64,000 bases of DNA from Roseofilum casamattae BLCC-M143 (GCF_030068455.1 NZ_JAQOSQ010000001.1:434001-498000), one strand, 5' to 3'; counted from the stretch's first letter, positions 17,984 through 25,618 are shown. Program-made: numbers and translations. Notes: a model not told the origin generated them from the sequence alone.

Positions 17984-18747
17984 TGAATTCCCAAGAACCG
18001 ATTCTTTCTCTGAAAAATATTAGTAAAGTCTTTGGGAAGAATACGACTGCGATCGCGAATCTCGACCTCAAAATTTATCCCTCCGAGTTTATTAGTTTGG
18101 TCGGACCGTCCGGTTGCGGAAAAAGTACGCTCTTGCGCGCGATCGCGGGCTTGACTGAGGTCAGTTCTGGTACCATAACATGGCACGATTTGGAGCACAA
18201 AGATAACTTAGGGTTTGTGTTCCAAGAACCTGCTCTGATGCCTTGGTCAACCGTTTACAATAATGTTTATCTGCCGCTCAAACTGGCAGGAAAATCTGTA
18301 ACCCAAGCGGATGCTGCGATCCAAAATGCTCTCGAATTAGTGAAACTCAGTGATGTCAAAAAATCTTATCCCCGGCAACTGTCGGGAGGGATGAAAATGC
18401 GCGTCTCCATTGCTAGAGCGTTAGTGAATAATCCGCAATTATTGTTGATGGACGAACCCTTTGGCGCTCTCGACGATATTACGCGGACGCAACTGAATGA
18501 CGAGCTATTAAGGTTATGGAGTCAAAAACAATGGACGATTGTCTTTGTTACCCATAACATTTACGAAGCCGTCTATTTATCCCGTCGCGTCATTGTCATG
18601 GGTGCCCGTCCCGGACGGATTATTGCCGACGTTGAAATTGACGAACCTTATCCGCGCCAACCCAGTTTTCGCTCGGCGATCGCCTATACTCAATATTGTC
18701 AGCAAGTTTCCGAACAACTCGAGCAAGCTTTCCAGAATAAAGCATAG
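17983..18747 (+). CDS. ABC transporter ATP-binding protein, NitT/TauT type
   Basis: 254 residues with all ABC ATPase motifs: Walker A GPSGCGKST (about residues 43-51), Q-loop LGFVFQEPALMPW, signature LSGGMKMRVSIARAL, Walker B LLLMDEPFGALDD and the H-loop VTHNIYEA. The tail (VIVMGARPGRIIADVEIDEP) is typical of nitrate/taurine-type importers. As the cytoplasmic energy unit it should pair with the permease encoded 37 bases downstream and the lipoprotein directly upstream. Length and motifs indicate a functional protein. Confidence 0.93.
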   Translation: MNSQEPILSLKNISKVFGKNTTAIANLDLKIYPSEFISLVGPSGCGKSTLLRAIAGLTEVSSGTITWHDLEHKDNLGFVFQEPALMPWSTVYNNVYLPLKLAGKSVTQADAAIQNALELVKLSDVKKSYPRQLSGGMKMRVSIARALVNNPQLLLMDEPFGALDDITRTQLNDELLRLWSQKQWTIVFVTHNIYEAVYLSRRVIVMGARPGRIIADVEIDEPYPRQPSFRSAIAYTQYCQQVSEQLEQAFQNKA

Positions 18748-18784
18748 AGACAATAACTCCATTATTAATTTTTAATTGTTCCTG

Positions 18785-19594
18785 ATGGGCGATCGCACTC
18801 TTCTCCAACGTCTATTTTCTCTAGAAATCCTTGCGCCAGTCGCAATCGGCATTTTGTTTTTGTGCAGTTGGGAATTCGGAGTACAACTGACCCATATTCC
18901 CTCGTATATTTTACCGAGACCGACGGAAATTATTCAGGCCGCGATCGCCGACCGAGCCATCCTCTTCCCCGCTGCCTTAATTACCCTCAAAATTACGATT
19001 GTTGCCTTTCTTACCGCCACCATCTCCGGCGTACTTCTAGCGATGCTAATGGCTCAGAGTAAATGGATTGAGAAAAGCCTCTATCCTTACGCTATTATCC
19101 TGCAAACTATTCCCATTGCCGCGATCGCGCCCCTCATCATTATCTGGCTGGGCGATAATACATTTGCGGCGATCGTGCTTTGTGCGTGGATAGTTGCCTT
19201 CTTCCCCATCGTCGCCAATACTACCTTCGGTCTCAATAGTCTCGACCCCAACCTACAAGACCTCTTCCGACTTTACAATGCCTCCCCCTGGCAAACCATG
19301 CTCTATCTCAGACTACCCAGCGCCCTTCCCTACTTCTTTGCCGGACTGCGCATTAGTGGCGGACTCTCCCTCATTGGTGCCGTAGTCGCCGAGATTGTTG
19401 CCGGAGCGGGAGGCAGCAACTCCGGACTGGCGTATCAAATTCTCATGGCCAGCTACGATCTGAAAATTCCCCGGCTCTTTGCTGCCGTGTTACTCATTAG
19501 TACCCTCGGCATTACCATCTTTATCATTCTCAACTCTCTCTCCAATCTCGTCTTGGGTTCGTGGCACGATAGCTCCAGAGGCTTAGAGCGCTAA
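18785..19594 (+). CDS. ABC transporter permease, NitT/TauT type
   Basis: About 269 residues from an ATG at 18785; a TTG at 18776 is also in frame. Six hydrophobic segments are visible, starting with VAIGILFLCSWEFGVQL. The ITLKITIVAFLTATISGVLL region and the BPD-type EAA loop (NLQDLFRLYNASPWQTMLYL followed by LPSALPYFFAGLRISGGLSL) are characteristic of this inner-membrane permease class. It completes the three-gene importer. The nature of the substrate depends on the binding protein and is not settled by this sequence. A 136-base gap separates it from the toxin-antitoxin pair. Confidence 0.92.
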   Translation: MGDRTLLQRLFSLEILAPVAIGILFLCSWEFGVQLTHIPSYILPRPTEIIQAAIADRAILFPAALITLKITIVAFLTATISGVLLAMLMAQSKWIEKSLYPYAIILQTIPIAAIAPLIIIWLGDNTFAAIVLCAWIVAFFPIVANTTFGLNSLDPNLQDLFRLYNASPWQTMLYLRLPSALPYFFAGLRISGGLSLIGAVVAEIVAGAGGSNSGLAYQILMASYDLKIPRLFAAVLLISTLGITIFIILNSLSNLVLGSWHDSSRGLER

Positions 19595-19730
19595 TACCGA
19601 GCAGTATCGAGCCTGCTGTTCTCTGTTCCTCGTTCCCTAAGGTGAAACACTGCATTTTAGCCAATTAGCCGGAGTTGATATTAAAATCAAACTAAGAGTA
19701 CCGAAGAGCGATCGCAAAATTGTCCGAGCA

Positions 19731-20096
19731 ATGAATGAATCTCGAAAGCCAGTTGAGTGGATGGGCAGTTGCCGGGAAGATTTAAAAGATTTCCCGGATG
19801 AAGTTCGGAAAGATATTGGTTTTGCGCTGCATCTAGCGCAGTGTGGCGAGAAACATCCATCGGCCAAACCCCTCAAAGGCTTTAAAGGTGCTGGGGTACT
19901 GGAAGTGGTAGAAAATTTTGATGGAGATACTTATCGAACCGTTTATACTTTAAAGTTAGCTGGCGCGATCTATGTCCTTCATGCTTTTCAAAAGAAGTCC
20001 AACAAAGGTATTGCAACACCTAAGCACGATCTCGAGCTAATCGAGAGAAGGTTTAAACGCGCTCAAGAACATCATTCGGAGCATTACATAAGTTAG
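19731..20096 (+). CDS. HigB-like toxin (phage-derived Gp49-like family)
   Basis: 121 residues. The pattern CREDLKDFPDEVRKDIGFAL, then AKPLKGFKGAGVLEVVE, YRTVYTLKLAGAIYVLHAFQ and KKSNKGIATPKHDLELIERR is the Gp49/HigB branch of the RelE superfamily, ribosome-dependent mRNA interferases. The basic C-terminal half with the KKSxKGI motif is kept. The toxin gene precedes its antitoxin by nine bases, the usual order for HigBA-type modules. Regulation is probably by the antitoxin binding its own promoter in the 136-base upstream gap. It appears intact. Confidence 0.87.
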   Translation: MNESRKPVEWMGSCREDLKDFPDEVRKDIGFALHLAQCGEKHPSAKPLKGFKGAGVLEVVENFDGDTYRTVYTLKLAGAIYVLHAFQKKSNKGIATPKHDLELIERRFKRAQEHHSEHYIS

Positions 20097-20105
20097 TAAA
20101 ACACT

Positions 20106-20375
20106 ATGAATCAACCTATCCAAATTCAAACAGGAAGTGGTAATGTTTTTGCCGATTTAGAGTTAGAGAAATCTGAAGAGTTACTGCTTAAGGCAGAACT
20201 TACTCGGAAAATTACCCGCACGATCGCGGATCGAGACATGACTGAAATAGAAGTGGAAAAATTTCTAGAGATTGACCGGTCGAAGGTGTTAGCATTTGTC
20301 AATGGAAAGCTATCTATTTCTTCGACTTTTTCGACAACTGAGTTGTTTCGTTTCTTAAATATATTAGGTCGGTAA
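20106..20375 (+). CDS. HigA-like XRE-family antitoxin
   Basis: 89 residues with a helix-turn-helix of the XRE class in the middle: LTRKITRTIADRDMTEIEVE, then KFLEIDRSKVLAFVNGKL, where canonical members read LG(I/V)(S/D)QPKVSxLxxGK. The C-terminal FSTTELFRFLNILG matches the helix that ends HigA-type antitoxins partnering Gp49-like toxins. It should neutralise the toxin encoded directly upstream and repress the operon. The N-terminus is acidic, typical of the toxin-binding part. Confidence 0.85.
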   Translation: MNQPIQIQTGSGNVFADLELEKSEELLLKAELTRKITRTIADRDMTEIEVEKFLEIDRSKVLAFVNGKLSISSTFSTTELFRFLNILGR

Positions 20376-20461
20376 TTCAAACGCTTATTGAGCAATCTTA
20401 GAGTATGCGTTTGCCCTGCTTGTTCCCCATTCCCTGTTCTCTATTCTCTGTTTAATCGTTT

Positions 20462-21436
20462 ATGCTGGACTCAACTTCTGCCGCAAATCTCAGCGAAACC
20501 TTCCGTGCTGCCTATCCCATGGGAAGTCTGATTTCGGAACTATTGCACGTTCATGAAAACCAATATGTGGTGCGGGTACAAGTGCAAACCGGAGGCATTA
20601 TTTTAGCGACGGGATTATCCGCTCATACGAATATCGAAATGGCAGAAGAGCGAGCCAGAGAGCGGGCGATCGCACTATTATTGGGTAATGGACAATTAGC
20701 GCATGAGCCTGCTCCAATAGTCGAACCGGCCCCCCCCACTCCCGAACCCACACCAGCACCAGCTCCTGTTCCTGCTAAAGCGGCGAAAAAATCCTCGGCT
20801 AAATCGACAAAAAAACCGGCCCCTCCCAAACTCGAACCCGTTCCCGCGATCGAGCCAGAACCATTACCAGAACCAGAGGTGACAGCTCCCCCCACTCCCG
20901 CAGTCATTGCTGAAACTATCCCCGAACCCGAACCACTGGTAGAACTTCCACCAGACCTCCTATCCGAACCCACCTTATCTGTTCCCGACAGCCAAGCTAA
21001 AGAGTCGGAGCCGGAACCAGAACCAATAGAATCTCTCTCTTCTCCAGAACCGGATAGCTTGCCCGATAGCGCATCCGACGATTTAGACGAGAAATTCGAT
21101 TTCTCCTACGTTAGTTTGCAAATTGAAATGCAACTCGAGCGCATTAAATGGGATGAAAAACGAGAAGCAGAATATTTGCAACGGATGTATGGTAAAAAGA
21201 AACGTCTCGTCTTGCACGATGCAGAAATGAAAGAGTTTTTAACTTATCTCGAAACCTACGCGCAAACGACAGTGGAACTCAATCGCGTGGGGTGGACGAA
21301 CGAACAAGGCAGCAGCTATTTAAAAGAACAATATCCCGAGAGTAAAGGCTCGCGCATGTTGCTCAAGTGCAGTGAAATTCAAGAATTCCTCGCTCATCTA
21401 CAACAGCAAGATGCCGGTATCCACGAATATATTTAA
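20462..21436 (+). CDS. dsRBD-like protein with Pro/Glu linker and two C-terminal repeats
   Basis: 324 residues in three parts. Residues about 10-80 resemble a double-stranded-RNA-binding fold (YPMGSLISELLHVHENQYVV, VQTGGIILATGLSAHTNIEM, AEERARERAIALLLG). A low-complexity linker (about 83-215) is rich in PEPxP, with a Lys/Ala patch (AAKKSSAKSTKKPAPP). The C-terminal 110 residues hold two copies of a roughly 45-residue unit: LERIKWDEKREAEYLQRMYG...FLTYLETY and LNRVGWTNEQGSSYLKEQYP...FLAHLQQQ. No enzyme motif is present. RNA or DNA binding is a guess from the first domain. Cyanobacterial proteins of this layout are annotated as hypothetical. A repeat pair follows as a shared convergent end with clpP. 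Confidence 0.6.
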   Translation: MLDSTSAANLSETFRAAYPMGSLISELLHVHENQYVVRVQVQTGGIILATGLSAHTNIEMAEERARERAIALLLGNGQLAHEPAPIVEPAPPTPEPTPAPAPVPAKAAKKSSAKSTKKPAPPKLEPVPAIEPEPLPEPEVTAPPTPAVIAETIPEPEPLVELPPDLLSEPTLSVPDSQAKESEPEPEPIESLSSPEPDSLPDSASDDLDEKFDFSYVSLQIEMQLERIKWDEKREAEYLQRMYGKKKRLVLHDAEMKEFLTYLETYAQTTVELNRVGWTNEQGSSYLKEQYPESKGSRMLLKCSEIQEFLAHLQQQDAGIHEYI

Positions 21437-21466
21437 CTTGAGGCTATTTCAGTTGTGAAGGATCTG

Positions 21467-21530
21467 AGAAACCGGGTTTCTTGCTCTACCTCAAATCAAA
21501 AGTTGAATGAGTTAGAGAAACCCGGTTTCT
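21467..21530. repeat. Repeat pair between convergent genes, possible bidirectional terminator
   Basis: Two near-palindromes, AGAAACCGGGTTTCT (21467-21481) and AGAAACCCGGTTTCT (21516-21530), are inverted relative to each other around 34 bases. They fill the gap between the dsRBD-like gene and clpP, which converge here. The same arrangement occurs at 54826-54889, also between convergent genes, suggesting that this dispersed family serves or tolerates transcript ends. Confidence 0.55.
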
Positions 21531-21547
21531 AGCCTCATGAGGTTACG

Positions 21548-22156
21548 CTAGCTAACGGCGGCTACGGGTTGGCTGGCAGAAGGACGGCGATCGATCGCGC
21601 GATCGATCAATCCATATTCCATAGCCTCAGTTGCCGACATAAAGAAATCTCGTTCTGTATCTTCTTGAATGCGCTCGAGAGGCTGTCCCGTGTGGTCGGC
21701 TAATAACTCATTCAAGCGTTGTTTGTGATAGAGAATTTCCTTCGCTTGAATTTCAATATCCGTTGCTTGTCCTTGAGCGCCTCCAAGGGGTTGGTGAATC
21801 ATAATCCGAGAATGGGGCAAACTCATTCGTTTGCCTTTGGTTCCAGCACTGAGCAAAAAGGCTCCCATACTTGCCGCCAAACCGACGCAAATAGTAGAAA
21901 CATCCGGTCGAATCTGATTCATCGTATCAAAAATTCCCATCCCTGCGGTTACCGATCCGCCAGGAGAATTAATATACACATAGATATCTTTTTCCGGATC
22001 GTCAGCGTCCAGATAGAGCAGTTGGGCAACCACTAAGTTCGCCACATCGGCATCAATGGCCTGGCCGAGAAAGACAATTCTTTCCCGCAACAGTCGGGAA
22101 TAGATATCAAAGGCACGTTCGCCTCGTCCAGATTGTTCGATAACGGTCGGAATCAT
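21548..22156 (-). CDS. clpP: ATP-dependent Clp protease proteolytic subunit
   Basis: 202 residues with the full ClpP signature. The catalytic Ser lies in [14 protein letters not shown], the His in [20 protein letters not shown] and the Asp in [20 protein letters not shown]. The N-terminus [20 protein letters not shown] is the axial-pore region and [19 protein letters not shown] the oxyanion/substrate strand. It forms the tetradecameric barrel degrading proteins fed by ClpX or ClpC. Cyanobacteria carry several clpP paralogues; the paralogue number cannot be decided here, and clpX is not adjacent. The start has an A/T-rich leader and no obvious Shine-Dalgarno. cmr3 lies 96 bases upstream on the same strand. 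Confidence 0.96.
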   Translation of the reverse strand: MIPTVIEQSGRGERAFDIYSRLLRERIVFLGQAIDADVANLVVAQLLYLDADDPEKDIYVYINSPGGSVTAGMGIFDTMNQIRPDVSTICVGLAASMGAFLLSAGTKGKRMSLPHSRIMIHQPLGGAQGQATDIEIQAKEILYHKQRLNELLADHTGQPLERIQEDTERDFFMSATEAMEYGLIDRAIDRRPSASQPVAAVS

Positions 22157-22252
22157 CGCGTTTTACCCAATCTTTGTAATTTTTTTTGATTGTTACACTT
22201 TTTCTGTACCAATGGGAGTAGCGATATCACCACCACGAGCCGTGAGGGGCCG

Positions 22253-23227
22253 CTAGGGGATTGATTTCTCGGCGATCGCATTTTCGAGCGGCAGAACGAG
22301 ACTGCACCCCCAACGCTTGAATGAATAAGCTTCCTTGGGAAACCAATCATCGGGCCAATCTTGCCAAGGTTGCTCGAGAGGAGATCGGAGAATGTAGACG
22401 CTGCCTGCAGGTACGGCATAACGTCCGCGAGATAAGCGCTTAACTTTCCCTTGTCCTCCAAGCCGATATCGAAATACCTTCGGAGGTGAGGAAAGCATGG
22501 TTTCAATGTCCCAAGCGGGTTGCCATTGCGGACTTTTTGCGATCGCTGGCTCTTGGTAAGATAACCGCCTTGACCCCCAAACCGCAGGAGTAATGAGAGC
22601 AAAACTTTTCCCAGGATATTGATTTAATTGCTGTTGAGTCGCTTCTTCCAGCTCATGGCAACAGAGATTAACAATATGACCTTTTCCGCCAAATCTATAC
22701 CAACCATCGGGTAACTCTAAATTAGCCAGATAAACTATACAGGTATCTTCTTGCATCTGGACGGCATCCTCTCGAAATACGGGGTTGCGCTCTCCATTGA
22801 CATTGAGGGTGCGCTCGTTCTTGTCTAAACAAGCATGGGAGAATGAAGATATAACCCAAGGGTTGGGTTCGGCATATTGGGGGTTATGCCAGTCCTGAAT
22901 GGCAATCCAATAGTTAGAATTGATGGATGGTTTCGGCAAAAACAAGCCCGATCTCGTCTGCCACTGTTGACCGTTCCATGTAGCTCGATCGTCTATCCTT
23001 CTGCTATTAATCACGTAATTAAATGGAGAAGGCACATAAAACCTTTGCGGAGCTTCTTTTTTTGCCCAAAATGGTCCGGAAAGTTGTAGTTCTTTTAAAT
23101 CGTCACCATTATACTCCATTGCATAGATTCCAGAAAGAGTTGGGGTATCTGGCGGAAACTGACTGAGGTTGCTATTGAGTAATCCCAAGAGTTCAATAGT
23201 AATGAGATACTTAAAGTCTAGGGACAT
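22253..23227 (-). CDS. cmr3: Type III-B CRISPR protein Cmr3, shortened near the N-terminus
   Basis: 324 residues matching the cyanobacterial Cmr3 pattern: LSGPFWAKKEAPQRFYVPSP, DTCIVYLANLELPDGWYRFG, KSFALITPAVWGSRRLSY, FRYRLGGQGKVKRLSRGRYA, VPAGSVYILRSPLEQPW and WFPKEAYSFKRWGCSLVLPL. Cmr3 is a Cas5-like RAMP protein that caps the crRNA 5' handle and contacts Cas10 in the Cmr complex. The N-terminal ferredoxin-like strand (YLITIELLGLL, residues 7-17) runs into FPPDTPTLSG (24-33) after only six residues; as I recall the family, an insertion of roughly 20 residues containing a conserved GRFLSPENL-type segment normally lies there. The gene overlaps the Cas10 gene by ten bases, so the two are translated together. 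Cmr1, Cmr4, Cmr5 and Cmr6 are absent. Confidence 0.8.
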   Translation of the reverse strand: MSLDFKYLITIELLGLLNSNLSQFPPDTPTLSGIYAMEYNGDDLKELQLSGPFWAKKEAPQRFYVPSPFNYVINSRRIDDRATWNGQQWQTRSGLFLPKPSINSNYWIAIQDWHNPQYAEPNPWVISSFSHACLDKNERTLNVNGERNPVFREDAVQMQEDTCIVYLANLELPDGWYRFGGKGHIVNLCCHELEEATQQQLNQYPGKSFALITPAVWGSRRLSYQEPAIAKSPQWQPAWDIETMLSSPPKVFRYRLGGQGKVKRLSRGRYAVPAGSVYILRSPLEQPWQDWPDDWFPKEAYSFKRWGCSLVLPLENAIAEKSIP

Positions 23228-24756
23228 AAATGATAACCTACTTTTGATAATTTAATTACCCAATTTGTCAGAGATTGACTGGAACCGTCATCATCTGTTT
23301 GAGGAATTCCCAGAATACCTGTTTTTTGTTCTGTATTCCACAAATGTTCCGCCAAAAGTTTACGGTTATTCTGACCGAAATAAATTTCAAATAGGGCTAA
23401 GGCGACTTTCCCTTCATTGTCAAAGCCATGGCGAGATTCTAATTGAGCAACATCTCGATAAATGTGCGTCCAGTTTTTTCCACCACCGCGATCGCGATAT
23501 CCTTGCAATACCCGAGGAAGAAACCACCAAGGACAAACCCATTCGAGATAATTTCCACTGGAGAATAAGATGCGCAATGCCAGGCGATCGCCTCCTTGCT
23601 GTTTAGCAGATTTTTCGGCAGCAAAACAATGGTGCAGCACATCTTGCTCGGAGGTTTTCGGAGCCGCCCAAACCCATCCAGAACTGAGAGTAATTGGCTG
23701 TTGATGTTGTTTCCAAATACTCTCGTTTGTTGCAGAATTGAATTCGTAGATCCATTGCAGATATCGAGCAGCAGATAACTCTAATGAATTCTGAAAACAA
23801 ACCAAAAAATCATCTCCTCTACCATAGATAAGACTTCCTTGAATCGGATCTAAACTCGGTTCGAGATAATCTGTTGCCCATCGATTGATCCTGCGGCTAA
23901 ATTCGGTGAGGTATTCAGTTTGATCTTCGGCTTGCGCGAGGGATTGGAGAAGGAATGAGTTGACGCGATCGCCATTTCCTTTTAACCAGCCTTTCCAGGA
24001 TTTGCGATCGTTGCGATCGCGGTCTAAACTAGCTGGAAAAACTTTAACCCCAGGAGATAAATAAAGTTCTCGTTTCAGTCGCTGAAACACCGGTTTCTGG
24101 ATAATTAACCGTTGTACGAGTTCGGGAATACTAAGATATTCTCCCTCTTGCACGAAACCATGACCTAGAACATCAACTAGCTCGTTGTAAAATGGCTCAA
24201 TTTCTGCGATTTCTGCATCTGGATCTTCTCCTGGGCGATCGCGATATATATCCATACCATTCCATGCGATCGCATTTATCTTAGAAATAGAAGAACTTTC
24301 TCCTTGCCAATTAATTCCTGTCCAGGGATAAGAGTATTTAGCAATAGTTGTTTTTTTATAGACATCACTAATACTTTCTCCTCGAACGGAAATAACGCTC
24401 AAGCCATGTTTTTCCCATAGCTTCCAAGATTGCTGCCAGCGATATTCTATGGGAATATTATCTTCGATCCAATAACGACAGGTTCGCAGGATTGCTTTCC
24501 AGGTTTCATTGAGGGTAGAAGTAGCGAAATTGCGATCGAGATTGCCCTCAATAATAATCGGCAATGAAGTCCCCCAAATTCCATTATTCTTTGTTGACGA
24601 GATCGCTAAATAACCTAGCTGTTCAGCTCTATGACATAGTTGATTGACGAGCACAGAAATAATAGTCAATTCTCCATATAATTTATGTGTATTTTTAATC
24701 GATTGAATTTGGTCAATCTGCCAAAAATCGATAGCCGTATAAGTACAATATTCCAT
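23218..24756 (-). CDS. cmr2: Cas10/Cmr2-like protein, 512 residues, altered palm motifs
   Basis: The C-terminal half matches cyanobacterial Cas10/Cmr2 clearly: DVLHHCFAAEKSAKQQGGDR, LALRILFSSGNYLEWVCPWW, NWTHIYRDVAQLESRHGF and the end LTNWVIKLSKVGYHLCP. The N-terminal part (KLYGELTIISVLVNQLCHRA, WKAILRTCRYWIEDNIPIEY, YPWTGINWQGESSSISK) is the first palm-like domain. No HD nuclease domain is present. The usual GGDD cyclase motif reads G312-R313-G314-D315-D316, keeping both aspartates but replacing the first glycine with arginine; the GDGD-type motif of the other palm reads GNGD (260-263). Cas10 normally makes cyclic oligoadenylates on target-RNA binding. With these changes, the missing partners and the overlap only with cmr3, activity is uncertain: the protein may be decaying or repurposed. 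Confidence 0.8.
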   Translation of the reverse strand: MEYCTYTAIDFWQIDQIQSIKNTHKLYGELTIISVLVNQLCHRAEQLGYLAISSTKNNGIWGTSLPIIIEGNLDRNFATSTLNETWKAILRTCRYWIEDNIPIEYRWQQSWKLWEKHGLSVISVRGESISDVYKKTTIAKYSYPWTGINWQGESSSISKINAIAWNGMDIYRDRPGEDPDAEIAEIEPFYNELVDVLGHGFVQEGEYLSIPELVQRLIIQKPVFQRLKRELYLSPGVKVFPASLDRDRNDRKSWKGWLKGNGDRVNSFLLQSLAQAEDQTEYLTEFSRRINRWATDYLEPSLDPIQGSLIYGRGDDFLVCFQNSLELSAARYLQWIYEFNSATNESIWKQHQQPITLSSGWVWAAPKTSEQDVLHHCFAAEKSAKQQGGDRLALRILFSSGNYLEWVCPWWFLPRVLQGYRDRGGGKNWTHIYRDVAQLESRHGFDNEGKVALALFEIYFGQNNRKLLAEHLWNTEQKTGILGIPQTDDDGSSQSLTNWVIKLSKVGYHLCP

Positions 24757-24807
24757 TTTCAGATAACTTGTTTTTTAAGCAGTAACTGACTAGAGATCGA
24801 ATATTAA

Positions 24808-24838
24808 ATGTTTCAGCCGTCAAAAACGACTGAAACAT
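24808..24838 (-). terminator. Hairpin upstream of the Cas10 gene
   Basis: ATGTTTCAG (24808-24816) and CTGAAACAT (24830-24838) form a 9-bp stem, extended by CGT/ACG after one mismatch, around CAAAA. On the minus strand it is followed by TTTAATATT and lies about 50 bases before the Cas10 start. It and the hairpin at 24850-24875 probably separate the two small genes from the cas pair, as a terminator pair or attenuator. Confidence 0.4.
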
Positions 24839-24849
24839 CAATAAATAGA

Positions 24850-24875
24850 GGTGCCCTTAAGAGAATTAGGGCACC
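24850..24875 (-). terminator. Hairpin downstream of the 126-residue ORF
   Basis: Perfect 8-bp arms GGTGCCCT (24850-24857) and AGGGCACC (24868-24875) with a 10-base loop. On the minus strand it lies 40 bases past the stop of the small membrane protein gene. The sequence after it is A/T-rich but lacks a continuous T-run. Confidence 0.42.
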
Positions 24876-24914
24876 GATTTTACAAAGCAATGGCAATTAC
24901 CGCTGATGACAGAA

Positions 24915-25295
24915 TCAGAGTTTCAGTATATTCCAAACTAAAATGATTAGGTCTATGATTAGCTTGCCTAAGAAATCAATAGCCTGAATAGCCTGAATAA
25001 CCTGAATAGCCTTTGGGAAGTTCTTGATACAGGACTTCCTAAAAGATCTGTATTGAATCCGCGCAGCTTCATACTTCTGTCTTATCTTTTTAAGTCCCTT
25101 CCTCCGATAGCCATTGAGTTGGCTGGTAATCATTTTGCCAGATTCGATCAGATCGTAGAACCATCGCTCTCCCCATACACTTTGGATGATGGGAATAGCT
25201 AGGCCAACGCAGCTTCGCGTTTCTGGTGGCAGGACAACCACTAGAAATGATACCAGGCACAGAAGTGCTGGTAGAGCAAATTTATTTAGTTTCAT
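24915..25295 (-). CDS. Small predicted membrane protein, unknown function
   Basis: 126 residues, not recognised. An N-terminal hydrophobic segment (FALPALLCLVSFLVVVLP, about 6-23) could be a signal peptide or membrane anchor. A basic middle follows (GYRRKGLKKIRQKYEAARIQ, then YRSFRKSCIKNF), and the C-terminus ends in a second hydrophobic helix (FLGKLIIDLIILVWNIL). At DNA level three tandem 9-base units (AGCCTGAAT-like, 24981-25007) encode the IQAIQA run. The gene lies 20 bases after the preceding small ORF on the same strand and about 160 bases before the Cas10 gene, separated by two hairpins. A basic protein with two hydrophobic ends could be a membrane-active effector or toxin, but nothing proves it. 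Start and reality of the gene are moderately supported. Confidence 0.45.
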   Translation of the reverse strand: MKLNKFALPALLCLVSFLVVVLPPETRSCVGLAIPIIQSVWGERWFYDLIESGKMITSQLNGYRRKGLKKIRQKYEAARIQYRSFRKSCIKNFPKAIQVIQAIQAIDFLGKLIIDLIILVWNILKL

Positions 25296-25315
25296 AGTGC
25301 TGTTATCCCCTACCC

Positions 25316-25618
25316 TTAATTAACTGCTGCAAGTAGGGACACATTTAGCACTAGGATTCGAGTCTCAATAGCATCTCGAAGGTTTACGAGACTAAAGCTA
25401 GGAGCGCGTTTCACCGGAGCTTCAGTAACTTTTGAAACGTCAGAGAATGGAGGTCGATTGTTGTAGGAAGCATACTGAGTCAGGACAGGCTTGGTAGAGG
25501 TTGACTGCCTGAGGTGTGTTTTATTGTCCATTTTGCGATCGAGAGTGAGTTCAGTGATATGAAGGTGAAATTCTTTTGCTCTATCAGTTGAGGAACGCCC
25601 AGGGTCTATGGTTTTCAT
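25316..25618 (-). CDS. Hypothetical small protein
   Basis: 100 residues, not recognised. It is polar, Ser/Thr-rich and probably disordered for the first 75 residues (MDNKTHLRQSTSTKPVLTQY occurs at about 30-49, and its Met could be an alternative start at 25531). The C-terminus is more hydrophobic (LRDAIETRILVLNVSLLAAV). It precedes the 126-residue ORF by 20 bases, so the two probably form one transcript running toward the cas pair. The predicted ribosome-binding site (AAGAG before ATG) is weak. It could be a small secreted or modified peptide precursor or a spurious frame; no family motif supports either. Confidence 0.35.
   Translation of the reverse strand: MKTIDPGRSSTDRAKEFHLHITELTLDRKMDNKTHLRQSTSTKPVLTQYASYNNRPPFSDVSKVTEAPVKRAPSFSLVNLRDAIETRILVLNVSLLAAVN

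Noticed and set aside
24915-25295. 126-residue ORF as Cmr5
   Set aside because: The size fits, but Cmr5 is a soluble helical protein, whereas this one has hydrophobic segments at both ends.
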